Assembly (NCBI GenBank): GCA_946406115.1
Contig: OX291547.1
Coordinates: forward strand, 13,459,001 to 13,523,000
Direction: 5' to 3'
DNA: 64,000 nucleotides
DNA from: Apoda limacodes
Taxonomy: Eukaryota > Arthropoda > Insecta > Lepidoptera > Limacodidae
A program made the position numbers and the translations under genes. The notes beneath the pieces are model-generated. The model saw only the letters and a program-made list of their open reading frames with translations. It did no database searches and was not told the origin of the DNA. The first letter of the stretch is position 1; each line of letters starts with the position of its first letter. Positions 12,073-22,567 of this stretch are shown in pieces.

Positions 12073-12143
12073 GAATTTAATTGCGTGCTGATTTATTCAT
12101 AGACGTACTCTTTGAATATATTAGCACGCAATGAAGCTTATTC
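12073..12143 (+). ncRNA. Pre-miRNA-like hairpin (candidate)
   Basis: The 5' arm 12080-12099 (ATTGCGTGCTGATTTATTCA) pairs with the 3' arm 12113-12132 (TGAATATATTAGCACGCAAT) across a 13-nt loop. Of 20 positions, 18 are Watson-Crick, one is a G-T wobble and one is a T-T mismatch. Outside the core, GAAT near 12073 can pair with ATTC near 12141 through an internal loop, giving a roughly 70-nt stem-loop. Arm length, loop size and near-perfect pairing suit a Drosha/Dicer substrate. The reverse strand folds equally well, so the strand is arbitrary. A very short palindromic transposon is the alternative. I do not recognise a known miRNA seed. Confidence 0.4.
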
Positions 12144-13899
12144 AATCACATAAGTTATACAATTACAAGTAAGTAAAATACTACACGTTTTGCTTATGCT
12201 AAATTTTTTTTTTGTTTATACTAGAAAAGTACAGAACAGTCGAGACTTGACTCAAGCCATAATTTTACCTTTCTTTAAGAGAAAATAACATACCCAAGCG
12301 AATACACATATAGGTATTTGGAAAAACAAGTGTTGTCCCGCTTAGATCCGGGCCGAGATACCGATGTGCGAAAGAGACAACTGCGCCTCGGGCATCAAAA
12401 TCATCAAAATCGGTGTTTTGTATTCCCCACTTATCTCCTTCAAATGACAACCGAATTGAATAGAAATTACTTATCCTAAAATTAAATGAATTATTCTATG
12501 TCTGGATGTTTTGTTTTCCACAAGAGCATGTCTGAAAATTTCATAAAAAGAGGTAATTTTTTGACTTTTCAGGGCCTTAGTTATTTAAACGTATGGTATT
12601 TAAAAAGTAACTTAAAAGTAAACTTACAGATATAGCTAACATATTTCAACTTAAATTTATAGGTCTAGTACCAAAATCCAGGGAGGAAACAAGGGAATAC
12701 GTTTGTATGGGAATAGCAGCCTGATATTTCATCTTAATAATGTTGCTATTTTAAACTTTGATGGGACTATTCCTGTTTTTTTAAGCTAGGTGACTTTTTA
12801 CTTTTATGGGATAGGTATATGACGTAGCTGCCTATGGTATAGTCACTTTTTCTAAAAGTAGTATCAAATTATTCTTTCCAAACATATGTGGTAGGTACCT
12901 ATGTATAACAATAATTATTTCGTACTGCCCAATTTGTAACTATGCATATTAATGATACAGATTTCTGTTACAGTGTGCAAGTTAATTAATGTGAGGTCCC
13001 TACCCCCTTTAAATCCCTAGCCTATAGCTTAGTAAAAGACTTGTAATATGTACGTGAACATTTATTAATATAGATACAGGAAAATATTACCGAATTTAGC
13101 CGTAGAAATTTTAAAGGTCTGTGGATTCCTAGCGCGTTCGCCAATATCACCTTTGCTCTGCCACTGTGCCGCGTGTTGTCCACCTTCGTCCCTCCGTTAG
13201 GTTGTCCTTGCGTAAAAGACCTGGAATTGATGAGATAAAGTGTATATATTTTGAACATAAAAGACGTTGTCTGCTGCAAAAGAAAAATCTCCCTTTTGGG
13301 AAAGTAGATAGTCCTTTCCTTGTCTCCAAAGTCGTAATTTCTGTTCCACGAAGTTTAGGCTTCAGAGGTCAGAAAGTAAGACTTGCCCAATGGTTGACCG
13401 AAGATGGTAAAAGTCCCCCTCAATCCAGAAAGGCCTTTCCGAAAAGCGCTTTCCTTTTTTACACAAGGACTATCTAGACCAAACTACGTTACAGTCAGAA
13501 AATACGACACTTAGAAACAAACAAAAGTTCTCACAAAATTACAATAAGTGTCGAGTAGTTATTTACGTTAATTAAATTACGGGTTAGGATGGGCTCTCCG
13601 AGCCTATGATAAAAAATGTGTTGCTGAAATAAACGAGGGTTAATACATACAATATTTCCAAACAGAGATCTTCTAAGTAATATCTACTTTTATAACACAA
13701 ATAAGTTCAAGATTTAATGAATTTAAATATATCTTTGCGCAAGGTTCGAAATCTACGTTATTATTGGAAACTCGATTAGAAACAATTAAGGATTGAGTAC
13801 ATTTCAAACTAGTTTGCTAGAATATTTACAGTTTTACTGAAAATTGATAATGCAGTTATACTTAGCTTTGAACAAAGGTCTCCGTACGTTAACAAGTAA
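12144..13899. other. No gene recognised
   Basis: An overlapping pair of open frames lies near 13147-13477. The longer one on the plus strand (103 codons, 13166-13477) has no recognisable motif, and frames are open on both strands, so I do not call it a gene. Confidence 0.4.
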
Positions 13900-14270
13900 C
13901 ACTCTCACAGTTCGCTCCCTCGCTAAAATCACCTTTCGCGTCTTATTCCCCTTTGCCTCTCATCTCGACTCCCACGTGTTAGCCTTACTTTAGTTAAGAA
14001 ATGACTGTCCCGATTCCCGCCTTCCTTCTGCAATGCGCTGGCGCACCCTTGTGTCGGAGCAAAGCTGTAACTCTCAATTATACGTTAGTGTTATTCGGCC
14101 TTATCGCCTTTGCAATAAGCCCGTAAATCTCTTATCCTTATGACCATGCGAAAGCCATCCCTTACTCGAATCATCTATCTCGTACGCACTCGTATATACG
14201 TCTTTCTCGCTCTTGAATTTTGGCGCGTTGATGTATCATGCCGTAAGCCATAGCGACAACATCTCAGAAC
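13900..14270. other. Pyrimidine-rich, relatively GC-rich stretch, unassigned
   Basis: Composition differs from the surroundings: CTCCCTCGCT, CTTTCGCGTCTTATTCCCC, CGTACGCACTCG and CTTTCTCGCTCTTG. Such CpG-containing pyrimidine tracts can sit near insect promoters, but no open frame or clear initiator follows. A decayed repeat is just as possible. Confidence 0.2.
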
Positions 14271-15090
14271 CGACCATCTGTTAATTAACCATTTCTAAGA
14301 AAGTTCGCTCGTCCCAAAAGGTTCAAACGCAACAAAAAAATATTGTAAGTACCTGACATACGCATTCCAGGCAAAATGTACAAGTTTTAAATATTTTGAA
14401 ACCTCGAAGTTATAACTAATTTGTTACATAATTGAAATTTATTTAGGTACACCCGTGTGGACCTGACATCAAGTGTATAGTAAGCGTCAATAGTATATAT
14501 TTACTTCTCGATATCAGGCGAACGATGGACTTTTTTGCCACCTTAGTAATATTAAAAAAGAATCGGTCTTTTATAATTGTAAAAAAAAAACTATACATAA
14601 AGTTCCCAGTAATCAATTGAAGTGTCCATCTCGCTGGTCTACAAATAAACTGTGTAAATAAGAACCTGGTCTAAACGACATGTTTTCCTTTATCCGCCGA
14701 CACTCGCTCTCGGAAGTACGACACTGTCCGCTCGCTTTAAAGACACTGTATATCAGTCAACGTCCTTGAGTAAATTAATTGCGTCCTAATTTGTTTTTCC
14801 TTATAAATAGCTCACAGTCCAGAGAGCTTTAAAGGCATTATTTTGGTCGGGTTTAAACTCCATTAGGTTTATAATCTTAAGGGGGTTAAAATATTGATGG
14901 CAGATAATAATTTAGATAATATTTAAAAATAAAGTTGTTAGATAATATTTAAAGTTAAAATTTAAAAATAAAGTTGGAATTAACTGTTTCGGCTTCTGTT
15001 AATTTTGTATTAAATTTTGTCGAATTGCGTTATATTATAATTTTCATAAAAATGTGATATGATTGCATGCATATATAAACTAAAAACTAA
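14271..15090. other. No gene; LINE-tail scrap at 14533-14566
   Basis: TTTTTTGCCACCTTAGTAAT resembles the extreme 3' end of the CR1/jockey-like LINE on the plus strand. A small repeated AT-rich motif (GATAATATTTAAA) occurs at 14915 and 14940. No coding. Confidence 0.35.
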
Positions 15091-15092
15091 AA

Positions 15093-15600
15093 TCTGCTGG
15101 AGGTTTAGATTCATTAACACCACAGCATTTAAAGGATTTAAATGTTGCAAGTGGAGAATCCGGGGAGGCAGGTTTGATTTGACAGCTCTAATAAATTTAA
15201 TGTTGTCGGGCCAAGTTAATGATACTATCACGGATATTTTATATGGTGCTAATTTATTTAGGCGCCTTAAAGAAGAAAAATGGAGGTATTAGGCCAATTG
15301 CAATTGGTATGACCTATCGTGGCCTCGCCGCCAAGTTATGTTGTAAAAAGATATCGCTAGTTTTGGCAAATATTTTTCAGCCTCTACAGTTAGGTTTTGG
15401 ATCGCGAGGTGGTTGTGAAGCCGCCGTCCATTCTGAACTGCACTTGAAGTTTGACGTAAAGAATGCCTTTAATTCAGTTGATAGAGGTGCTCTTTTGACA
15501 CAAACTAACGATAAAATTCCGAAATTATATGGTTTTCTTTGGTAATGTTATGGTTCTTCTTCAAAGTTGACTTATAACCCTCTGGGCCCTGCCATTTTTA
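15093..15600 (+). pseudogene. R2-like retroelement, RT N-terminal part (broken)
   Basis: The first recognisable residues are SAGGLDSLTPQHLKDLN. A frame change follows, then FDLTALINLMLSGQVNDTIT, and another frame change at about 15262 leads to NGGIRPIAIGMTYRGLAAKL, LGFGSRGGCEAAVHS and FDVKNAFNSVDRGALL (the first catalytic-aspartate region). After a stop the frame continues as YGSSSKLTYN and LGPAIFS, apparently missing a short segment before GPAIFS. It stops where an opposite-strand LINE is inserted at about 15601. This is a non-LTR-type reverse transcriptase. The C-terminal half (17009-18495) carries a restriction-like endonuclease, which places it with R2-like rather than APE-type elements. 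Confidence 0.75.
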
Positions 15601-17003
15601 GTGTTTTTTTTTTTTTATACCACTAAGGTGGCAAACAAGCTTACGGTCCGCCTGATGGTAAGCGGTCACCGTAGCCTATGGACGCTTGCAACACCAGGGG
15701 TATCACTTGCGCGTTACCGACCCTTCAGAAATCTAATAACTTCTTTCTTGAAGAACTCCATATTGTAGTCCTTGCAGAAAACCTTGGCAGGGAGCTCATT
15801 TCACAACTTAAGCGTTCGCGGGAAGAAGTTTCTCTGAAACCGCACTGTACGCGACCATTTAGGTTCTAAGGTGTGAGAATGAATTCCCTGCCGATGGCGA
15901 GCGGTGCGATGGTAGAAAGTAGCCGTGGGCATCATTTCGAACAATTCCTCAGAACACAACCCATTGTACAAGCTGTAGAACACACACAGTGAGACAAAGT
16001 CTCTCCTCAGACTTAAGGGCTCGATACCGCAAGTGAGTTTGGAATCGTCGACAATTCTCACAGCCCGTCGTTGAACCGAGTCAAAAGGGCCAAGGGCTGG
16101 TATCCGGGTGCACCTGCCCACAGATGGCAGCAGTACTCCATATGGGGCCGAATTTGCGAGTTGTAAAGTAACAACCTTTGCCCCGACGTGAAGTACTGCT
16201 TCGCTCTGTTGAGTACACCAAGTTTTTTGGTCGCCAGCTTCACCTTATCTTGTAAATGATCTCGGAACAGAACATCGCTGAAGATGTTGACACCAAGGAT
16301 CCCAATGCTCTTGGAGATGGAGAGGGGAGTGTTCTGGAATTGTGGGACTACAGTGAATGGAGTTTTCTTAGCGGTGAATGCGTACACTTGTGTCTTTGTA
16401 GGGTTGAATCGGACCAAGTTTACCCGTCCCCAGTCAGAGACCTGGGACAGTGTGGTCTCGATTTGAGACACAAGTTCTCCGCGGTTTTCCTCCACAACGG
16501 AACGAGGGATGTTTGCACGACCCGTGTAAAAAGCGTCTCCAGTACTGTCATCTGCATAGCAATGTATGTTGTTGATGTCCAACATGTCATTGATATGCAG
16601 TAGAAACAGCGTAGGAGACAGCACAGAGCCTTGCGGGACACCAGCATTAATGTCCATACTATCAGAGCAACTACCGTTAACTACGGTTCGTATGCGTCTG
16701 CCGGACAAAAAGCTAGCCACCCATTTGCACAAACCCTCGGGCACTCCGTAAGATGGCAACTTCGATAGAAGACCCCGGTGCCAGACCCGATCGAACGCCT
16801 TCGCTATGTCCAGGCTACATGCCAATGCCTCCCTCTGACTCTCAATGGCTAGTGCCCATCGGTGTGTGAGATACACTAGAAGGTCACCAGTCGAGCGACT
16901 GTGGCGAAAGCCATATTGACGTTCACTGACCAGATCGTGTACTTCTAGGTATCTTAGAAGCTGTGTGTTGATCACACGCTCCATCACCTTAGGGAGGAGT
17001 AAG
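15601..17003 (-). mobile_element. 5'-truncated CR1/jockey-like LINE inserted in R2-like element
   Basis: On the minus strand the element runs from a truncated 5' end near 17003 to a 3' end at 15601. It ends in ATACCACTAAGGTGGCAAAC on the top strand next to a T-run, which is its A-tail. It lies antisense inside the R2-like element: LGPAIFS is on one side and AIHPITHHLKSKLNVWYLDD on the other. I found no convincing target duplication. Tails of the same family occur at 5690, 8525, 45187, 49995 and 60115, and a 5' part at 26690-28583. It must be younger than the R2-like copy it interrupts. Confidence 0.8.
15714..17003 (-). pseudogene. LINE reverse transcriptase, partial with frameshifts
   Basis: The largest open piece (16058-17008) covers RT from KVMERVINTQLL onward: QYGFRHSRSTGDLLVYLTHR, the catalytic DIAKAFDRVWH (about residues 67-77), AGVPQGSVLSP and CYADD (about 150-154), then thumb-like VKLATKKLGVLNRAK and the C-terminal HMEYCCHLWAGAP. 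A frameshift near 16090 leads to FDSVQRRAVRIVDD and PLSLRRDFVSLCVFYSLYNG. A second near 15810 leads to ELPAKVF and EFFKKEVIRFLKGR, ending at a stop at 15714-15716. The endonuclease and the first RT motifs are absent because of 5' truncation. Both catalytic motifs are present, but two frameshifts make it dead. Confidence 0.8.
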
Positions 17004-17008
17004 GCCAT

Positions 17009-18495
17009 TCATCCCATCACACACCATTTGAAATCCAAACTTAATGTTTGGTATTTGGACGATGGATGGATGGAACATTGGATGGAGACACAAATACTTT
17101 ATATGACGACCTTGCCCTTTTAATCACGGAATTTCGCACTATTGGTCTCAATTTAAATTTTTCAAAATGTGAACTTTTTTTCCAGTATTGTACCCGGCTA
17201 AGGATTTGGTAATACAAAAATTTAACTTCTTAGCCCCTAATATCAAAATAGTCTACAATAGCAATCTTTCGTTCACCTATATTTGACGAATTTCTCCCTT
17301 CATTTTTGGAGGAAAGAATTTAAAATTTTTGGCAGGTTTCAGATCGCTTAGTAAAAATCAATACTCAAATGGCATTCACAATTATCCGTTTCTGTCTTTT
17401 TATACCTAAATTCACATATCTTGTTAGATGTTGTCAACTCTGGAAACATACCAACCTTGTTCAGAGTTTGGACCACATCATTAAAAATACTTTGATTTCT
17501 TTTTTGAATGTAAATTTAAATCAACGAGAATAGTTACAGGCTTCTCTGCGAGTGCGGTTTGGAGGTTTAGGTATCCGTTCAATTTGAGGTGTTTCTCTCC
17601 CTGCTTTTCTTTCCTCTGTTCATAGTAGTCAAAATTTAATTAATAAAATTCCTTCAAATATTCCGGAAACTGTTAAAATATTTTTCATAATCGAAGCCAA
17701 GAATACATGAACTGTAACATGCCCAGATGCCGTGTTCTAAAAAATCCTTTTTCACAGCGGTTGCGGGATGGGTCGATCTGCGAACAAATGCGGAAGCAAC
17801 TCTTTAATACGTGCTTGAACTCCACAGATCGTGCCCGATTACTAGCTGTTGCCGAGTGGAAATCGGGTTTGTGGTTGCAGGACCTTCCTTCACCAAAATT
17901 AAGGACCCTCCTGGATTCTTCCACTTTCAGAATTGCGACCTCCCTCCGTTTGGGTACACCATGCAGTGCTCCACACCGTTGCCAGTGTGGTGTTGCTGTC
18001 GACCAGCGTGGTAATCACGGCCTCTCTTGCACAAAGAGTGCGGGCAGGTTTTCCCGCCATGTCAGCCTTAATGGTATAATACGACGAACTCTTGTCTCCG
18101 CCAATTGCGCAGCTGTTTGTGAACCAAACGGGCTTATACGGGACGATGGTAAGAGACCAGACGGCATGACTCTGATTCCGTGGAGGATGGGGCGGCCCTT
18201 AGTATGGGACGCTACTTGCGTCGACACCCTGGCACCGTCACATCTTCAAGAAACACAGCTGGTGCGGCGGCGGACTCTGCAGAAGTCCTCAAAAGGCGGA
18301 AATACACTAGTCTAGACCGTGGGGGAAAAAAGCCAAAAAAAATTTAAATCTTTATCTTTGGGTCTGGTTAAAGCTTCTCGTGACCAAAATGCTGGCCTTT
18401 ATTTTGATCAAAGAATTTGCATTGCAATTCAACGCGGCAATGCGGCCAGCATTTTGGAAACTATACCAACTGGCAACGGTCTTTTAGATATTTAA
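17009..18495 (+). pseudogene. R2-like retroelement, RT C-terminus and restriction-like endonuclease
   Basis: This resumes the element interrupted at 15600. It has AIHPITHHLKSKLNVWYLDD, the second RT catalytic motif, followed by an 8-base TGGATGGA insertion that shifts the frame, then GDTNTLYDDLALLI and LNLNFSKCELFF. A decayed thumb region follows to about 17700. The best open frame (17707-18315) has a Cys/His cluster, C92-x-C94, H104, C108 and H118 (HRCQCGV, GNHGLSC, FSRH), then [10 protein letters not shown] and [11 protein letters not shown]. That is a PD...D pattern like R2-type restriction-like endonucleases. After one more frame change it ends QRICIAIQRGNAASILETIP with a stop at 18493-18495. 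Closely spaced stops show it is inactive. The clade name is my inference. Confidence 0.75.
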
Positions 18496-19142
18496 ATATT
18501 TTTTTAGGTTTTATTGTAGAATATATCTTGATCTGTAATTTATACAAAATAAATATAATTTTAAAGATTTCAGTTATAAATATAATAATTAAAGGTTATC
18601 AAAAACTAGACAGCTTAAAGTTAAAGTTAAAATTAAAAAAAGTAGTAGCAACTTTATATAATAACTGCTGTAAATCCGCTCTCGAATATAAAATAAAATA
18701 AGTAAATATTTTATTACTGCTTCACTGACATGACGAATTTTTATTCTAGGCGGAAAATTATCTAGATTTTGGCGATTGATTTTTGCGTAAAAAAAGTTTT
18801 TTTACTGATCAAACCATCTAGTCAAGTCTTCAAGAAAATACCTGTACCCCTGTAGTGGGGTGTATAATGGCTGAGACGAAAAAAATTTAAACATATGAAA
18901 TAGCCCTTTACTTTGTGCAACAAACAAAAATTTCTGACCTGGTGGTCTTAAATCAAAACTACTGCCACCATACTGAGATGGTATCAACTAACAACGACAA
19001 AAGCGACCAAACATCTAAGGTCAGAAGGACAGAAAAGTTTGTAGCACTAGGTATAGGTAGCTACTTAACAGTAAAATAACTGTTGGCAAATTATAGTTTA
19101 GTAACATTTACCAAATGAACAATTATATTTGTTCTTATTTAT
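18496..19142. other. No gene seen
   Basis: AT-rich. A 20-base stretch around 18858 (GGTGTATAATGGCTGAGAC) also occurs near 11668, but the flanks do not match. Confidence 0.4.
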
Positions 19143-19735
19143 AGAACATTATGTATTAAGGGTTTTAAGGGGAAAATTACTACCGAGAGGCTATGTAGAA
19201 GCCCAAATTCAAAGGCTGAAATATATATAGGCTTTAATGAATCAAGTTTGTTATTTCCGTACCGCCCGTGTTACAATTGCAATTACAATTACAATGTTTT
19301 TCACCACATTTGCGAGTGAATAAATAAAAATATAAGGTTAGGAAATAAATATACTCACCAAAACACAATTGATATAGCGAGAAGAACAGAAAACAACGCA
19401 TCCGCCATATCTAGAGAATTTATAAATTAAAAAGTTTTGTTTGAAGTTATAACTTGTAGGTAATTGCTCGCTGGCAAAGTGCGCGTGGGTCGTGTTCTGA
19501 ACAACGATACAGCTGTTATCAATGATAGTGTATATATTTAAAAGCTCTTATACATACTTAATAGAATTGGCGCGTTCAGTTCTATGAACGCGCGCTTTGC
19601 TTAGAGACAAGTAAAATTTACAAATGAAAAGCCCGTGGAAGTTTTTTATCACACTTACTCGTAAACAGTGTCATAACGTGCTAGTAAAGTGGGTGCTAAG
19701 ACCTTAATAACGTCCACGGGATTATTTTTTCTTAC
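19143..19735 (+). repeat. Unnamed ~0.6 kb repeat, copy C (tail inverted)
   Basis: The fullest copy in the window. Head: TATTAAGGGTTTTAAGGGGA, AAAATTACTACCGAGAGGCT; middle: TTTCCGTACCGCCCGTGTTA, CACCAAAACACAATTGAT, CTAGAGAATTTATAAATTAA, GCTCGCTGGCAAAGTGCGCG, TAGAATTGGCGCGTTC; then AGCCCGTGG. From about 19647 the tail runs in the opposite direction (TTTTTTATCACACTTACTCG to CCTTAATAACGTCCACGGG) compared with copies A, B and D. No open frame. Confidence 0.65.
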
Positions 19736-19984
19736 TTTAAGGCAAAGCAGTAGTACATAAAGCCCGCCGTCAATATGATTCATTATGTCACTAGACGCAG
19801 CGCCAGTAAACGTAAACTTTACGTACTGTTCTATCTATTCTTTTAAGAACGTACAAAAGTGCCATCTTTAGTTTAATATATGAACTACACACCAAGCGAG
19901 CAATTATAGTGCAACAATTTAATCTGAACAAATTGAAATGGTGTGAACTTATAACGACACTAGCGACCAAAAAGTTTTAACCTT

Positions 19985-20100
19985 AGCCATTTTTATTTTA
20001 TTTATAAATTCTCTAGATATCGCTAGATGGCTAAACTTCTGTTCCCACCATTCTTATTTTGGTAAGTTTCTTTATTTACAACTTACAAAAAAAAAGATAA
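19985..20100 (-). repeat. Unnamed ~0.6 kb repeat, copy E part 1
   Basis: TTTATAAATTCTCTAGATAT and ACCATTCTTATTTTGGTAAG are the reverse complement of the middle block of copy C. The copy is continued, after about 480 bases of unrelated AT-rich DNA, at 20575-20745. Confidence 0.55.
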
Positions 20101-20574
20101 TTTCTTCGTTGTCAGATGAGTTTAATATAAATATAAATAAAAACTCCGCCAGATATTGTTAATGGGGTTCAAGAAATAAATATGATCCTGTTATCACCAA
20201 AGCCTAAAGACAATTACGTACTTAACTGCTTACGCCAGTTTTATTAGTTGGAGAAACACGAAGAAAACTAGTTCGTTTTTAAGGAATTTCCTATTAGCTA
20301 ATTTTGGGGAAATTGCCGAAAAATACAAACGTTATGGTCAATTTACTCTACGTTAAAGAGAATTCTCAAGTCCAAAAAATATATCAATATTAAACAGTAT
20401 TAAAAATTATAACAGCATTTTTTTAAAAAGGAAGTCGAAAGATTTACGGGTGAAAATGTAGAAAAAATTATTAATGAAGCTCCTGACAATAAATATTTAC
20501 ACACTAAGGTAAATTGAAAAACTTTTATTGTGTTTTCAAAAATTGTTTAGTATTTTTTTAAGTTTGTGTAAGTT

Positions 20575-20745
20575 TTACGCCTCATATTTTTATTTATTTA
20601 CTCGCAAATGTCATAAAAAACATTGTGTGTAACACAGGTGGTTCGGAAAATACAAACTCGGCCTTCGGTCTTAGGCTTCTAAATAGCCTCCCGTTAGTAA
20701 TTTTCTACTTACCGCCCTTAATATACTATTTTTGTACGAATATTT
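20575..20745 (-). repeat. Unnamed ~0.6 kb repeat, copy E part 2
   Basis: ATTTATTTACTCGCAAATGT, ACATTGTGTGTAACACAGG, TTAGGCTTCTAAATAGCCTC, CCGTTAGTAATTTTCTACTT and ACCGCCCTTAATATACTATT match the head of the family in reverse. It also provides the model for the uninterrupted site of the jockey insertion at 61410-62608. Confidence 0.6.
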
Positions 20746-21009
20746 ACAAACTTTGCGCGTTTAATAATATTAGATAATGCTAGCAACATAAACAAAACCT
20801 GAATTCATAATTCATTGTAAACTACGGAATAATTTAGTACGCACCTACCTTATTATTTGTGCCCTCGCCCCGTGTCTGCGTTAAATTTACTGTTATCCAG
20901 GAAAACTATTCATCTTTTTGACGTTTCAAGAGAAAGGATCTATCCCTTTCCGTAAGAAGATCGACCGTGATTCATGCGTTTAACTCCATTTCCATCATCT
21001 CTCAGCATT

Positions 21010-21822
21010 ACTCAATTACAATTAAATAAAAAGAGCTTAATCATATTTGGACCAAGCACCAAATCATTTAGTAAAATATAATAAAATTACACAATTAAAA
21101 TTACTCAATTACAATTCATAAAAAGAGCTTAATCATATTTGGACGAAGCACCAAATCATTTAGTAAAATATAATAAAATTACTCAATTAATATTACTCAA
21201 TTACAATTCACAAAAAGAGCGTAATCATATTTGGACCAAGCACCAAATTATTTAGTTTAATATAATAAAATTACTTAATTAAAATTACTCAATTACAATT
21301 CATAAAAAGAGCTTAATCATATTTGGACGAAGCAACAAATCATTTAGTAAAATATAATAAAATTACTCAATTAATATTACTCAATTACAATTCACAAAAA
21401 GAGCTTAATCATATTTGGACCAAGCACCAAAGCATTTAGTAAAATATAATAAAATTACTCAATTAAAATTACTCAATTACAATTCATAAAAAGAGCTTAA
21501 TCATATTTGGACGAAGCAACAAATCATTTAGTAAAATATAATAAAATTACTCAATTAAAATTACTCAATTACAATTCATAAAAAGAGCTTAATCATATTT
21601 GGACGAAGCACCAAATCATTTAGTAAAATATAATAAAATTACTCAATTAAAATTACTCAATAACAATTCATAAAAAGAGCTTAATCATATTTGGACGAAG
21701 CACCAAATCATTTAGTAAAATATAATAAAATTACTCAATTAAAATTACTCAATTACAATTCATAAAAAGAGCTTAATCATATTTGGACCAAGCACCAAAT
21801 CATATAGTAAAATATAATAAAA
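21010..21822 (+). repeat. 92-bp satellite array, nine copies
   Basis: Units begin at 21010, 21102, 21194, 21286, 21378, 21470, 21562, 21654 and 21746, each 92 bases, with the last about 15 bases short. Each unit has ACTCAATTACAATT, AAAAAGAGCTTAATCATATT, TGGAC(C/G)AAGCA and AAAATATAATAAAATT. Copies differ at only a few positions. GGACC and GGACG alternate over copies 1-6. Copies 3 and 5 share CACAAAAAGAG, and copies 2 and 4 share an ending AATATT. This suggests the array grew in 184-bp dimers. No spacers and no coding. Confidence 0.95.
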
Positions 21823-22567
21823 TGTATGAATTTATTGTTAAACTGCTGAAATGTTATTTTAAAGTTATAAATTTTTAATTAACTAGTTTGTTGCATTAGC
21901 CCCATTAGAGGGCATGACTTGTCGCTCGACACAAAATATCGTATAAGACAATGTCTTTTAGTAACTCCCACTTTTCTTTTCAGGCCTTTCCAGTTTTATT
22001 CTTGACATGATGCGAGAAACTACTTTAATTTATCCCTGCCACATTTTAGTCAACAAATTTTGTAATTAAAACTAACACAGATTGAAATAAAACAAACTTT
22101 GCCAATGTAATCAATCGCATTTTGGAAAATGGTTTAAACGATTTGGGTGAAATTTAGTATAAGGGATGTATTGGTGATGATAAATCGACCAAGATTAAGA
22201 TCAAATAGGATTTAAGTAATAAAAGCATAGTACAGTTTATTAAATACCATTTAACATTAGTACAGCCTTAACATTAATTTGATTCATACATAGCACCTGA
22301 CTAGCCATATGTGATATACATTATATCACTATTGCTCTGTCTTTGATGGCTTATAATAAAATGAGAGTTAAATTGATCTAGCACCTACATGACAGGAAGA
22401 AATATTTATGGGGGAGATTTGGTAGCCCAAGTATTTGTATGAATATACCCTATGTAATGTATGTAATCGCGGGGAAAAGAAATTCACCAGCGAGGCTTGT
22501 TCGGTCGATGCTGATTTTTTTTCATTAATTGATTCTTTCCTTTTAGAAACCAAATGAGTTAAATATA
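21823..22567. other. No gene seen
   Basis: AT-rich. The first bases continue out of the satellite. No coding signal until the Tc1 element. Confidence 0.4.

Noticed and set aside
12073..12143. Calling a named microRNA
   Set aside because: The fold is good but I do not recognise a known seed, and there is no expression evidence.
13166..13477. 103-codon open frame as a gene
   Set aside because: No motif, overlapping open frames on the other strand, and no splice or start context that stands out.
16256..16751. Plus-strand open frames across 16.2-16.8 kb
   Set aside because: They are antisense to the clear LINE reverse transcriptase on the minus strand.
11668..18876. Shared GGTGTATAATGGCTGAG at 11668 and 18858
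   Set aside because: Only about 20 bases match and the flanks do not, so it may be chance or tiny repeat scraps.
21010..21822. CRISPR-like array
   Set aside because: Units are directly adjacent 92-bp repeats without unique spacers, in eukaryotic DNA; this is a satellite.
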